A DNA stretch of 64,000 nt from Jeotgalibaca dankookensis. GTDB lineage: Bacteria > Bacillota > Bacilli > Lactobacillales > Aerococcaceae. Each line of letters opens with the position of its first letter. Position 1 is the first letter of the stretch. The notes under the pieces were generated by a model. It had not been told where the DNA came from, searched no databases, and saw only the letters and a list, made by a program, of their open reading frames with translations. The stretch is from NCBI RefSeq assembly GCF_002005405.1, contig NZ_CP019728.1, positions 744,001-808,000 on the forward strand, read 5' to 3'. Shown in pieces: positions 8,283 through 16,493 of this stretch. The position numbers and the translations under genes were made by a program.

Positions 8283-9218
8283 GTGAATAAAACAGCTGGT
8301 ATTCATCATATATCTGCAATTGTGGGTCACCCACAACAAAATGTCGATTTTTATGCTGGAGTTTTGGGATTACGCTTAGTCAAAAAAACAGTAAACTTTG
8401 ATGATCCTAGTACTTACCATTTATACTTTGGTAATGACGGTGCTAAGCCTGGTACATTGATTACTTTTTTCCCTTGGGTTGGAGCTACACACGGTAAAAT
8501 TGGTGGCGGGCAAGTCGGAATGACAGCTTATGCGATTCCAGTTGGCGCACTCCCTTACTGGGAAAAGCGCCTAGAAAAATTCTCTATTAAATATGAAAAA
8601 GTAAATCGCTTTGGTGAGACTTATTTACAATTCGAAGATTACCACGGTTTGAAATTAGAATTAGTAGAACGAGAAGAAGGTCAGCTTAATAACTGGACCT
8701 TCGGAGAGGTAGAACCTGAAGTAGCTATTAAAGGTTTTGCTGGAGCTGTATTGTATTCGCTTGATCCTGATTCCACTATTAAGACGCTAGTAGAAATAAT
8801 GGGATTAGAAAAAGTGGCGGAAGAAGATGAATTCATTCGTCTTGAATCCTATGATGATATCGGAAACAGGGTTGATGTGGTGCAAACGAAAGTAGCACCA
8901 GGACGAATGGGCGTGGGTACGGTTCATCACATTGCTTGGCGTGCAAAAGATAAAGCGGAACATTTAGAATGGCAAGATGAACTCTATACTAAAGGGTACG
9001 GTGTGACAGAAGTAAAAGACCGGAATTACTTTGATGCAATTTACTTTAAAGAGTTTGGAGATATCTTATTTGAGATTGCAACGGATGGTCCTGGCTTTAC
9101 CCGTGACGAAACTTATGAAACAGTGGGTGAAGAACTAAAGTTACCAGAAACATATGAGTATTCTAGAGACCAAATTGAAAAGCTATTGATTCCAATTGAA
9201 GTAAAACAATTAGATTAA
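8283..9218 (+). CDS. VOC-family ring-cleaving dioxygenase, MhqA/MhqO-like (copy 1)
   Basis: A 311-residue tandem vicinal-oxygen-chelate protein related to the B. subtilis quinone-resistance dioxygenases. The metal-ligand regions of type I extradiol enzymes are visible: IHHISA at the N terminus, VHHIAW in the second module and FEIATDGPGF near the end. The start is the GTG at 8283, eight bases after AAGGAG; an upstream GTG at 8274 overlaps that Shine-Dalgarno sequence. It is first in an operon with two more VOC genes and quinone-related enzymes, so a role in degrading hydroquinones or catechols is likely. It is closest in sequence to copy 3. Confidence 0.88.
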   Translation: MNKTAGIHHISAIVGHPQQNVDFYAGVLGLRLVKKTVNFDDPSTYHLYFGNDGAKPGTLITFFPWVGATHGKIGGGQVGMTAYAIPVGALPYWEKRLEKFSIKYEKVNRFGETYLQFEDYHGLKLELVEREEGQLNNWTFGEVEPEVAIKGFAGAVLYSLDPDSTIKTLVEIMGLEKVAEEDEFIRLESYDDIGNRVDVVQTKVAPGRMGVGTVHHIAWRAKDKAEHLEWQDELYTKGYGVTEVKDRNYFDAIYFKEFGDILFEIATDGPGFTRDETYETVGEELKLPETYEYSRDQIEKLLIPIEVKQLD

Positions 9219-9246
9219 AACTAAAATATTAGGAGGAATTACCAAA

Positions 9247-10200
9247 ATGACAGTAGAACTATTAGGAATTCACCATGTGACAGCAATGACAGACAATGCA
9301 ATGAGAAATTACAAGTTTTTTACAGAAGTATTAGGCATGAGATTGGTTAAGAAAACAGTAAATCAAGATGACATCCAAACCTATCATACATTTTATGCAG
9401 ATGATTTAGGATCTCCAGGGACAGACATGACCTTTTTTGATTTTCCTAACAACCCTAAAGGGACTAACGGAACAAATGCTATTTCTAGAGTAGGCTTAAG
9501 AGTTCCAAATGATGCTGCGCTTGACTATTATTTAGTACGTTTTGAAGAATTTGGTGTCAAAAATGATGGCATTAAAGAACTATTTGGTAAAAAAGTACTG
9601 CCATTTGAAGAATACGATGGCCAACGTTATCAATTGTTTTCAGATGAAAATAATGAGGGAGTTGCTCCAGGAACACCTTGGAAAAATGGACCGGTACCAG
9701 AAGATAAAGCTATTTATGGATTAGGACCGATTGAGATTACAGTTAGTTATTTTGAAGACTTCAAAAAGGTTTTAACAGACGTTTATGGGATGAAACCAAT
9801 TCTTGAAGAAGAAAAAGTTGCTCTCTTCGACGTAGGCGAAGGTGGAAATGGTGGGCAAGTTATTTTAAGAAAAGATGATAGTGTTTTGGGACAACAAGGC
9901 TATGGACAAGTCCATCATGTTTCGTTTAGAGTTGAAGATCACAAGGCAATTAAAGAATGGGAAGCAAAGTATAACGAAATGGGCCTTCAGCACTCTGGCC
10001 ATGTTGACCGATTTTACTTTGAAGCGCTCTATACACGAATCGGTCATATCTTAATAGAACTATCAACTGATGGACCTGGCTTTATGGGAGATGAGCCTTA
10101 CGAAACGCTAGGTGAAAGTCTTTCACTTCCACCATTCCTTGAGCCAAAACGTGACTATATTGAATCACAAATCCGTCCGTTTGATACCACACGTTCTTAA
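9247..10200 (+). CDS. VOC-family ring-cleaving dioxygenase, MhqO-like (copy 2)
   Basis: A 317-residue two-module VOC protein with GIHHVTAM at the N terminus, QVHHVSFRV in the middle and LIELSTDGPGF in place of the Glu-ligand strand. It diverges clearly from copies 1 and 3 (for example TFFDFPN instead of TFFPW), which suggests a different aromatic substrate rather than a recent duplication. AGGAGG precedes the ATG. It lies 28 bp after copy 1 in the same operon. The Fe(II)-dependent extradiol activity is inferred from the family. Confidence 0.88.
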   Translation: MTVELLGIHHVTAMTDNAMRNYKFFTEVLGMRLVKKTVNQDDIQTYHTFYADDLGSPGTDMTFFDFPNNPKGTNGTNAISRVGLRVPNDAALDYYLVRFEEFGVKNDGIKELFGKKVLPFEEYDGQRYQLFSDENNEGVAPGTPWKNGPVPEDKAIYGLGPIEITVSYFEDFKKVLTDVYGMKPILEEEKVALFDVGEGGNGGQVILRKDDSVLGQQGYGQVHHVSFRVEDHKAIKEWEAKYNEMGLQHSGHVDRFYFEALYTRIGHILIELSTDGPGFMGDEPYETLGESLSLPPFLEPKRDYIESQIRPFDTTRS

Positions 10201-10229
10201 TCTTAATTGTTTAAGGAGGAGAAGATAAG

Positions 10230-11123
10230 TTGGATGTAATTCCAAGAATTCACCATATCAGTGCCATAGTAGGAGATCCAAATGAAAATTTGAAGTTTTA
10301 CAGAGATGTACTAGGATTACGCTTAATTAAACAAACAGTAAATTTTCAAGATCCAAGCGTTTACCATCTATATTTTGCCGATCAAGACGTAACACCAGGC
10401 GCAATTATGACTTTCTTCCCTTGGACAAATAGAAATTATGGTAGAAAAGGGAGCGGCCAAGGAGGAAGGATTGCCTTCAAGATTTCTAAGGGTAGTTTAG
10501 ATTACTGGTACAACCGTCTCATAAGTTACGGTGTTCAAGTTGAGACTACACAACTTTTTGGTAAAGTAACATTGTCTTTTGAAGATAGCCACGGATTAGA
10601 TTTGGCTCTGGTAGAAGGGCCTGACCAATCTAAAAAGCAGGAGATATTAGGTTTTTACGGAACGGTTTTATTGTCCGCAAATCCGGAAAAAACAAAAGAG
10701 TTATTGACTGAAATTATGGGTTTAAAAGAATTGGCACACGATAATAAAAATATGCATTTTGAGACAGTTGGTAAAGAACACCATCATATTGTAATTCCTA
10801 AAATACCACAATCAATTGGCAGATTTGGTATCGGCACGGTCCATCACATTGCTTGGTCCGTACTTGATATTAATATTTTGAGCCAATGGCGACTTAAACT
10901 TAAGGAATACGATCTTGGTTCGAGTTTAGTGCTGGATCGAAATTACTTTAAATCTATCTACACGAAAGAAAATGGGAAAATTGTATTTGAGTTCGCAACT
11001 GATGGCCCTGGCTTTGAGATAGATGAAGCGAAAGAGGAATTAGGCAGCGCCTTACAATTACCAGAACAATATGAATCAAAACGGTCGGAGTATGAATCTA
11101 TGCTTGTGAAATTGGAGGTATAA
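10230..11123 (+). CDS. VOC-family ring-cleaving dioxygenase (copy 3)
   Basis: A 297-residue protein, slightly shorter than copies 1 and 2, with IHHISAIVGDP, TVHHIAWSV and FEFATDGPGF at the three ligand regions. The close match to copy 1 (GLRLIKQTVNFQDPS against GLRLVKKTVNFDDPS) points to duplication inside the operon. The start is a TTG at 10230 after AAGGAGGAG; the GATGTAATTCC that follows has no nearer in-frame ATG. It is followed after only three bases by the flavin reductase gene. Confidence 0.85.
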   Translation: MDVIPRIHHISAIVGDPNENLKFYRDVLGLRLIKQTVNFQDPSVYHLYFADQDVTPGAIMTFFPWTNRNYGRKGSGQGGRIAFKISKGSLDYWYNRLISYGVQVETTQLFGKVTLSFEDSHGLDLALVEGPDQSKKQEILGFYGTVLLSANPEKTKELLTEIMGLKELAHDNKNMHFETVGKEHHHIVIPKIPQSIGRFGIGTVHHIAWSVLDINILSQWRLKLKEYDLGSSLVLDRNYFKSIYTKENGKIVFEFATDGPGFEIDEAKEELGSALQLPEQYESKRSEYESMLVKLEV

Positions 11124-11126
11124 GCA

Positions 11127-11747
11127 ATGAGTAAAATGCTAGATTTTTCTCCTCAAGAGTTAACATTAAAAGAAAAAAAGAAATTTTTAATTGGTTCAGT
11201 TATTCCAAGGCCGATTGCGTTGGTCTCAACCATGTCTCGTTCAGGTGTTATAAATGTTGCGCCATTTAGTTATTTCAACATTGTTACTTACAATCCGCCT
11301 ATCTTTTCAATCGCAGTTCAGCGTGTCAATGGAATATCGAAAGATACAAGCCGAAACATATTTGAAACGAAAGAGGCAGTCGTTCACATAGTCGATGTGG
11401 ACAACGTTGAGACAACCAATTTAACCTCAGCTTCCTTAGGACCAGATGAAAGTGAACTGGAGATTGCTCATTTTACACCGATTACATCCCATACACTGAA
11501 AGTGCCTGGTTTAAAGGAATCGAAAGTAAGATTTGAAACGGAACTTTACGATTCTATGATTGTTTATAATGAGGATGATACTCCTACTGCAGATCTAATT
11601 CTTTTAAAAGTTAAACATTACCACATAGCAGATACTATTTATCATAATGGATATATTAATCCTTTAAAACTAGGTGCCGTCAGTAGGTTAGCTGGTAATG
11701 ACTATGCTGAAATAGGACGGATGTTCACAGTAGAAAGACCGTTATAA
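11127..11747 (+). CDS. Flavin reductase-like FMN-binding split-barrel protein
   Basis: A 206-residue flavoprotein of the flavin-reductase-like (FlaRed) family, with the core block VIPRPIALVSTMSRSGVINVAPFSYFNIV and SYNPPIF-like strand that bind FMN. These proteins transfer electrons from NAD(P)H to flavin or act as flavin-dependent oxidoreductases. It follows the third dioxygenase with a three-base gap and precedes the hydrolase gene by 18 bp, so it belongs to the same transcript. In this setting it may supply reduced flavin or keep the dioxygenase iron reduced; that is inference. Confidence 0.85.
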   Translation: MSKMLDFSPQELTLKEKKKFLIGSVIPRPIALVSTMSRSGVINVAPFSYFNIVTYNPPIFSIAVQRVNGISKDTSRNIFETKEAVVHIVDVDNVETTNLTSASLGPDESELEIAHFTPITSHTLKVPGLKESKVRFETELYDSMIVYNEDDTPTADLILLKVKHYHIADTIYHNGYINPLKLGAVSRLAGNDYAEIGRMFTVERPL

Positions 11748-11769
11748 AAAAGGAGTAGATAAATAATGG

Positions 11770-11798
11770 AATATATTTATAAAGAGATAGTTTGTCAA
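11770..11798 (-). promoter_or_regulatory. Hybrid antisense promoter formed at the IS30 copy 1 junction
   Basis: Read on the minus strand, TTGACA inside the IS terminal repeat is followed after exactly 17 bp by host TATATT. It would drive transcription out of the IS, back across the flavin reductase and dioxygenase genes. The arrangement does not recur with a good -10 box at copies 2 or 3. Confidence 0.5.
11782..11785. repeat. Target-site duplication AAGA of IS30 copy 1 (left copy)
   Basis: AAGA at 11782-11785 recurs at 12836-12839, directly on either side of the element. Confidence 0.8.
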
Positions 11799-12835
11799 AT
11801 TAAGTGCAACACCTCTTCCATAAAGACCTCGTGAGGCGTTCGGTAGCCAAGACATTTTCTTGGTCTATTATTAATCAGGTACAAAGCTTTTTGAAGTTCT
11901 TCCTGTTCCACATGATCAAACTTGGTTCTCTTCGGAAAGAACTCCCTCAGGAGTCCATTACTGTTTTCATTGCTTCCTCGTTGCCAAGAAGAATAAGGAT
12001 CTGCGAAATAAACAGGGATGCTTAAGTCTTCTTCAATGACAGGATAACAGCTGAATTCCTTTCCTCTGTCTGTCGTAAAACTTTGGAAGGCAGTTTCAGG
12101 AAAAAGCGTAGTCAGTTTTCGTATAGCCCATTCCATTGAGGAAGCGGAACGGTTGGGAATTTTGATGGCGAGGTACCAGCGGCTTTTCCTCTCTAGGAAA
12201 GTAGCAACGCAACCTTTTGCCTGTCCGCGTCCTGATACGACGGTGTCCAGCTCCCAGTGACCGAAGGTCGTTCGCTTCTTGACGTCTTTTGGTCGTTTTG
12301 AAATAGAGGTTCCGATATTGAATCTTCCTCTGGTTTCTTTTGGTTTCTGTCGTTTGCCTTTTTGTCTCAGAACGGACAATGGAACTTGTAAGAGACCGTA
12401 ATAGAGCCAGCGATAGATTGTTTTGAAAGAAATTTTCCCTTGAAATAGCCGGCCTACAATTTGTTCTGGAGACCAGGTAAGAGTTAGTTTTTCCTGAATC
12501 TTTTCTTTGATTTCAGAAGTCAACTTTGATTTTGCTCCACAGTTCGTTTTCTTTTGTTTATAGCGTTCCTGTGCCTGATCACACTGATAATATGGGTTCC
12601 TGTTCAGTTCCCGTGAAACAGAAGAAGGGGCACGACCAAGGATTCGAGCGATCCGGCGGATCGAAAAACCTAGATCACGAAGCGTTTCTATTTTTGAGCG
12701 TTCGGCTATGGTAAAATGAGTGTAGCTCATGGCGAGTCCTCCAGTCGAATGTTGTGTGGTAACTCCATTCTGCACGAGGTCGTCATGGGTTTCTTTTATT
12801 TTACCTAGGTGTTGCACTTAATATTACAATTCATC
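11786..12835 (-). mobile_element. IS30-family insertion sequence, copy 1 (1050 bp)
   Basis: Bounded by imperfect inverted repeats of about 28 bp (GATAGTTTGTCAAATTAAG... against GATGAATTGTAATATTAAG..., both continuing to GTGCAACACC). It holds one transposase gene reading leftward and is flanked by the 4-bp duplication AAGA. The length is identical to the other two copies. It interrupts the MhqD-like hydrolase gene after codon six. Confidence 0.92.
11795..12730 (-). CDS. IS30-family transposase (copy 1)
   Basis: A 311-residue DDE transposase. The N terminus has the IS30 helix-turn-helix (FTIAERSKIETLRDLGFSIR followed by an RRIARILGRAPSSVSRELNR-type helix pair), and the catalytic residues lie in GHWELDTV, TTDRGKEF and SNENSNG. 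I start at the MSYTHF methionine shared by all copies. In this copy a base change opens the frame 29 codons further upstream, but that stretch is the IS terminal region. It differs from copies 2 and 3 at a few residues (for example SMEWAI against SMEGAI, TKFDH against TNFDH), so the copies are recent but not identical. Confidence 0.93.
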   Translation of the reverse strand: MSYTHFTIAERSKIETLRDLGFSIRRIARILGRAPSSVSRELNRNPYYQCDQAQERYKQKKTNCGAKSKLTSEIKEKIQEKLTLTWSPEQIVGRLFQGKISFKTIYRWLYYGLLQVPLSVLRQKGKRQKPKETRGRFNIGTSISKRPKDVKKRTTFGHWELDTVVSGRGQAKGCVATFLERKSRWYLAIKIPNRSASSMEWAIRKLTTLFPETAFQSFTTDRGKEFSCYPVIEEDLSIPVYFADPYSSWQRGSNENSNGLLREFFPKRTKFDHVEQEELQKALYLINNRPRKCLGYRTPHEVFMEEVLHLI

Positions 12836-13429
12836 AAGAAAATAAAAAAGGTGCCCCGACATTTGTACTGCTTCACGGTACAGATGGATCAGAGACTGAT
12901 TTACTTTCTCTTTCTGATTTACTTAATCCGGATTATAATGTTTTAGGGATACGGGGAGACGTACAGGAAAACGGTATGAATCGCTTTTTCAAGCGCCATA
13001 GAGAAGGAGAGTACGATTGGGAAGATTTAGAAGTACGCGGTGAGAACCTTTATAAGTTTATCGTTGAAAAATCACAGCAATATAACTTTGATATAGCAGA
13101 CGTTGTTTTAGTAGGATTCTCAAATGGTTCGAATATTGCGATAAAAATAATGCTGCAACACCCGGAAGCTTTAAAAAAGGCTGCTCTGTTTGCACCTATG
13201 TATCCAACTGACGTTCCAGTGGAACAAGATTTCAATGAAATAGATGTATTTCTATCTTTGGGTGAAGGGGATCCAATTGTATCAGAGGCAGAAAGTGTGC
13301 GTGTAATTGACCTCTTTAAGAAAAGAAATGCAGAAGTAACAGTTGCTTGGGTAAATGGGCATACCTTAACTCAAGAAGTTGCTTTAAAAGCAAAAAATTG
13401 GTTAAATAAATAAAGAAGGAGTGATTTAA

Positions 13430-13708
13430 ATGGGAATCAAGAAAAATAATGAAAAATTTTACGTAGGAGAAAATCCTCAAGAACCTCAAGCAGAGATGAC
13501 ATTTGTATTGACAGGTGACACAAAGTTAATTATTGATCACACAATGGTAAGCGATGAATTAAGAGGTCAAGGTGTTGGGGATGCACTTTTGGAAGAAGTC
13601 GTTCGATATGCCCGTGATGAGAACCGTCAGATTATTCCACTTTGTCCTTTTGCAAAAGCGCGATTAGAAAAAGACAAAGAAAAATATGAAGATGTTTTGA
13701 GTAACTAG
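13430..13708 (+). CDS. Small GNAT-family N-acetyltransferase, YjdJ-like
   Basis: A 92-residue acetyltransferase of the short Gcn5-related subfamily. The acetyl-CoA pyrophosphate loop is ELRGQGVGDALL and the C-terminal segment IPLCPFAKARLEKD is characteristic of the YjdJ/GCN5-like group. AAGGAG precedes the ATG at 13430. It lies 16 bp after the broken hydrolase gene, so it is part of the same operon. Substrate unknown. It is enclosed between two same-orientation IS30 copies and could be lost by recombination between them. Confidence 0.85.
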   Translation: MGIKKNNEKFYVGENPQEPQAEMTFVLTGDTKLIIDHTMVSDELRGQGVGDALLEEVVRYARDENRQIIPLCPFAKARLEKDKEKYEDVLSN

Positions 13709-13765
13709 TAAAATAAAAGATGACATGAGTGTATCAAATGAGCTTTTTCAGTAATTTATTTAATA

Positions 13766-14815
13766 GATAGTTTGTCAAATTAAGTGCAACACCCCTTTCA
13801 TAAAGACCTCGTGAGGCGTTCGGTAGCCAAGACATTTTCTTGGTCTATTATTAATCAGGTACAAAGCTTTTTGAAGTTCTTCCTGTTCCACATGATCAAA
13901 GTTGGTTCTCTTCGGAAAGAACTCCCTCAGGAGTCCATTACTGTTTTCATTGCTTCCTCGTTGCCAAGAAGAATAAGGATCTGCGAAATAAACAGGGATG
14001 CTTAAGTCTTCTTCAATGACAGGATAACAGCTGAATTCCTTTCCTCTGTCTGTCGTAAAACTTTGGAAGGCAGTTTCAGGAAAAAGCGTAGTCAGTTTTC
14101 GTATAGCCCCTTCCATTGAGGAAGCGGAACGGTTGGGAATTTTGATGGCGAGGTACCAGCGGCTTTTCCTCTCTAGGAAAGTAGCAACGCAACCTTTTGC
14201 CTGTCCGCGTCCTGATACGACGGTGTCCAGCTCCCAGTGACCGAAGGTCGTTCGCTTCTTGACGTCTTTTGGTCGTTTTGAAATAGAGGTTCCGATATTG
14301 AATCTTCCTCTGGTTTCTTTTGGTTTCTGTCGTTTGCCTTTTTGTCTCAGAACGGACAATGGAACTTGTAAGAGACCGTAATAGAGCCAGCGATAGATTG
14401 TTTTGAAAGAAATTTTCCCTTGAAATAGCCGGCCTACAATTTGTTCTGGAGACCAGGTAAGAGTTAGTTTTTCCTGAACCTTTTCTTTGATTTCAGAAGT
14501 CAACTTTGATTTTGCTCCACAGTTCGTTTTCTTTTGTTTATAGCGTTCCTGTGCCTGATTACACTGATAATATGGGTTCCTGTTCAGTTCCCGTGAAACA
14601 GAAGAAGGGGCACGACCAAGGATTCGAGCGATCCGGCGGATCGAAAAACCTAGATCACGAAGCGTTTCTATTTTTGAGCGTTCGGCTATGGTAAAATGAG
14701 TGTAGCTCATGGTGAGTCCTCCAGTCGAATGTTGTGTGGTAACTCCATTCTACACGAGGTCGTCATGGGTTTCTTTTATTTTACCTAGGTGTTGCACTTA
14801 ATATTACAATTCATC
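13766..14815 (-). mobile_element. IS30-family insertion sequence, copy 2 (1050 bp)
   Basis: The same ends and length as copy 1, exactly 1980 bp to its right and in the same orientation. The flanking 4-bp duplication is AATA (13762-13765 and 14816-14819). It sits between the GNAT gene and wrbA, with the right end only 9 bp before the wrbA Shine-Dalgarno sequence, so wrbA is separated from the operon promoter by the element. Confidence 0.92.
13775..14710 (-). CDS. IS30-family transposase (copy 2)
   Basis: An intact 311-residue IS30 transposase, with the same helix-turn-helix and DDE residues as copy 1. It differs from copy 1 by a handful of substitutions (YQCNQ against YQCDQ, EKVQ against EKIQ, SMEGAI against SMEWAI). 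All catalytic residues are present, so it could be active. Confidence 0.93.
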   Translation of the reverse strand: MSYTHFTIAERSKIETLRDLGFSIRRIARILGRAPSSVSRELNRNPYYQCNQAQERYKQKKTNCGAKSKLTSEIKEKVQEKLTLTWSPEQIVGRLFQGKISFKTIYRWLYYGLLQVPLSVLRQKGKRQKPKETRGRFNIGTSISKRPKDVKKRTTFGHWELDTVVSGRGQAKGCVATFLERKSRWYLAIKIPNRSASSMEGAIRKLTTLFPETAFQSFTTDRGKEFSCYPVIEEDLSIPVYFADPYSSWQRGSNENSNGLLREFFPKRTNFDHVEQEELQKALYLINNRPRKCLGYRTPHEVFMKGVLHLI

Positions 14816-14839
14816 AATAGAAAAAAGGAGATCGATAAA

Positions 14840-15454
14840 ATGGAAAATGTAAAATTAGCTGTTATCTTTTATAGTATGGGTGGAACAAACTATCAACTTG
14901 CTAAATGGGCTAAAGCAGGTGCTGAAGCGGCAGGTGCTGAGGTAAGATTATTAAAAGTGCAAGAACTTGCTCCACAATCGGTTATTGATGGTAATGAAGG
15001 TTGGAAAGCAACTGTAGATGCTGTTAAAGATATACCAGTAGCTACTTCTGATGATATTGAGTGGGCAGACGCTATAATTTTCAGTACACCAACACGTTTT
15101 GGTAATATGGCTTCTCAAATGAAACAATTTATTGATATGCAAGGTGGTGTTTGGGCAACTGGAAAAACAGTTAATAAAGTTGTTAGCGCGATGACATCTG
15201 CTCAAAACCCTCATGGTGGCCAAGAAGCAACGATTCTTAGCTTATATACAACTATGATGCACTGGGGTGCTATTATTGCTCCAACTGGCTATACAAATCA
15301 AGTATTGTTTGGTGCAGGCGGCAATCCATACGGGACAAGTGTTACAGTAGGACAAGACGGTAAGATGATTGAAGATGTTGAAGCTTCTGTTAAACATCAA
15401 GCTAGTCGTACTGTAGAGATTGCAAAATGGGTAAAAAATGGTCAAGCAAAATAA
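14840..15454 (+). CDS. wrbA: WrbA-type NAD(P)H:quinone oxidoreductase (flavodoxin-like)
   Basis: A 204-residue FMN-dependent enzyme that reduces quinones by two electrons and so avoids semiquinone radicals. The flavodoxin phosphate loop is YSMGGTNYQLA; the WrbA insert and the STPTRFGNMASQMKQFID segment with SAQNPHGGQE are diagnostic. The start is the ATG at 14840, ten bases after AAGGAG; an upstream ATG at 14789 lies inside the IS30 end. Its place at the end of the dioxygenase operon fits quinone detoxification. With IS30 copy 2 immediately upstream, its expression now depends on read-through or on the IS end. Confidence 0.92.
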   Translation: MENVKLAVIFYSMGGTNYQLAKWAKAGAEAAGAEVRLLKVQELAPQSVIDGNEGWKATVDAVKDIPVATSDDIEWADAIIFSTPTRFGNMASQMKQFIDMQGGVWATGKTVNKVVSAMTSAQNPHGGQEATILSLYTTMMHWGAIIAPTGYTNQVLFGAGGNPYGTSVTVGQDGKMIEDVEASVKHQASRTVEIAKWVKNGQAK

Positions 15455-15465
15455 AAATATAATAG

Positions 15466-15507
15466 AAAAAACAAACCATTGAGAAACTCTCAATGGTTTG
15501 TTTTTTT
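15466..15507 (+). terminator. Strong terminator after wrbA
   Basis: AACAAACCATTGAGA pairs perfectly with TCTCAATGGTTTGTT around a three-base loop, followed by T7. It ends the whole dioxygenase-wrbA operon. Confidence 0.93.
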
Positions 15508-15541
15508 AAAATCACATTTCTGGAAATGAAAAAACGGATAT

Positions 15542-15567
15542 GTTAACCTATCAATGTAAGGGTTAAC
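15542..15567. repeat. GTTAACC...GGTTAAC inverted repeat upstream of the SDR gene
   Basis: Perfect 7-bp arms with a 12-bp spacer, ending 24 bp before the SDR start codon. Related GGTTAAC or CGGTTA palindromes occur before the next two plus-strand stress genes (17115 and 18121), which suggests a shared regulator site. Confidence 0.5.
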
Positions 15568-15591
15568 AAAATATAAAGGAGACGATTATTT

Positions 15592-16485
15592 ATGGCAAAT
15601 GATAAATTAACTGATCCAAGAAAAGTTTACCAAACTGAAAAATTTCCTGACCAAGAACAAGGAACTCCGGCACTGCAGAGTAACATGCAGCCAAGACCTG
15701 ATAGTGGTGAAGAAAGTTATAAGGGATATAACCGACTTGAGGGTCGTAATGCACTCATTACAGGTGGAGATTCGGGTATAGGCCGTGCCGTTGCTATTGC
15801 TTATGCACGAGAAGGAGCGAATGTTGCGATTCAATTTTTCCCTGGGGAAGAAAAGGATGCCAATGAGGTTAAAGAGTATATTGAAGCAGCAGGAAAAAAA
15901 GCTTTATTACTTCCTTATGATTTACGCGAAGACGGGGCAGCAACTGAAATTGTCGAAAAAACATTAGAAGCTTTTGGACAATTAGATGCGTTAGTATTAA
16001 ATGCAGCCCAACAAATTGCACAACCTTCTTTAAGTGATTTATCTATGAAACAAGTAGAAGATACATTCAAAGTTAATATTATCAGTATGTTCGAGACTGT
16101 CAAAGCAGCTGAAAAGCATTTAAAACCTGGTAGTACTATAATAGCAACCAGTTCTGTGCAATCCTTTGATCCAAGTACACCTCTCATTGATTATGCAGCT
16201 ACGAAAGGAGCAATTAGTAACTTTACGGTTGCTTTATCTAGCTATTTTGCTGATAAAGGAGTTCGTGTCAATGCCGTTGCACCAGGTCCAATTTGGACGC
16301 CACTACAATTAGATAATGGGCAACTAGATGGCCGTATCCCAGAATTCGGTCAAAATTCATTAATGGGTAGAGCCGGTCAACCGGTAGAATTAGCACCGAT
16401 ATACGTGCTCTTAACATCAGAAGAAAGTAGTTATGTAACGGGCCAAATTTACGGGGTAACCGGTGGACAACCTATCAATCTTTAA
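15592..16485 (+). CDS. Short-chain dehydrogenase/reductase, general-stress YhxC/YhdF-like
   Basis: A 297-residue NAD(P)-dependent oxidoreductase with the roughly 45-residue N-terminal extension typical of this stress-induced subfamily. The nucleotide motif is ITGGDSGIGRA, then LNAAQQ, and the catalytic YAATK lies about 25 residues after the conserved serines of ATSSVQS. The end motif VTGGQPINL is complete. AAAGGAGA precedes the ATG. It is the first of several stress-type genes here and stands alone between terminators. The substrate, often sugars or alcohols in the family, is not predictable. Confidence 0.9.
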   Translation: MANDKLTDPRKVYQTEKFPDQEQGTPALQSNMQPRPDSGEESYKGYNRLEGRNALITGGDSGIGRAVAIAYAREGANVAIQFFPGEEKDANEVKEYIEAAGKKALLLPYDLREDGAATEIVEKTLEAFGQLDALVLNAAQQIAQPSLSDLSMKQVEDTFKVNIISMFETVKAAEKHLKPGSTIIATSSVQSFDPSTPLIDYAATKGAISNFTVALSSYFADKGVRVNAVAPGPIWTPLQLDNGQLDGRIPEFGQNSLMGRAGQPVELAPIYVLLTSEESSYVTGQIYGVTGGQPINL

Positions 16486-16493
16486 TACATATA

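Larger units (their letters stand above)
11766..13413 (+). pseudogene. Phospholipase/carboxylesterase-family alpha/beta hydrolase (MhqD-like) split by IS30
   Basis: The start codon at 11766 (AAGGAG at 11750) opens a frame of six codons plus two bases that is cut by IS30 copy 1. After removing bases 11786-12835 and one AAGA duplication the frame continues without a break to the stop at 13413, giving 197 residues. The rejoined protein has the oxyanion loop LLHGTDGSE, the nucleophile elbow GFSNGS, the acid in GEGDP and the histidine in NGHTL. The family is that of B. subtilis MhqD, about 200 residues. The remaining part could only start at the ATG at 12976, which lacks the oxyanion loop, so the present allele is probably inactive. 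Frame restoration is directly visible; loss of activity is inferred. Confidence 0.88.

Noticed and set aside
11804-12714. Open frames antisense to the IS30 transposase (also in copies 2 and 3)
   Set aside because: They are reverse-strand shadows of the transposase codons, lack good ribosome sites and have no recognisable domain.
11786-14815. Composite transposon made of IS30 copies 1 and 2
   Set aside because: Each copy has its own, different 4-bp duplication (AAGA and AATA), so the two inserted separately; the DNA between them is operon sequence in its original frame.
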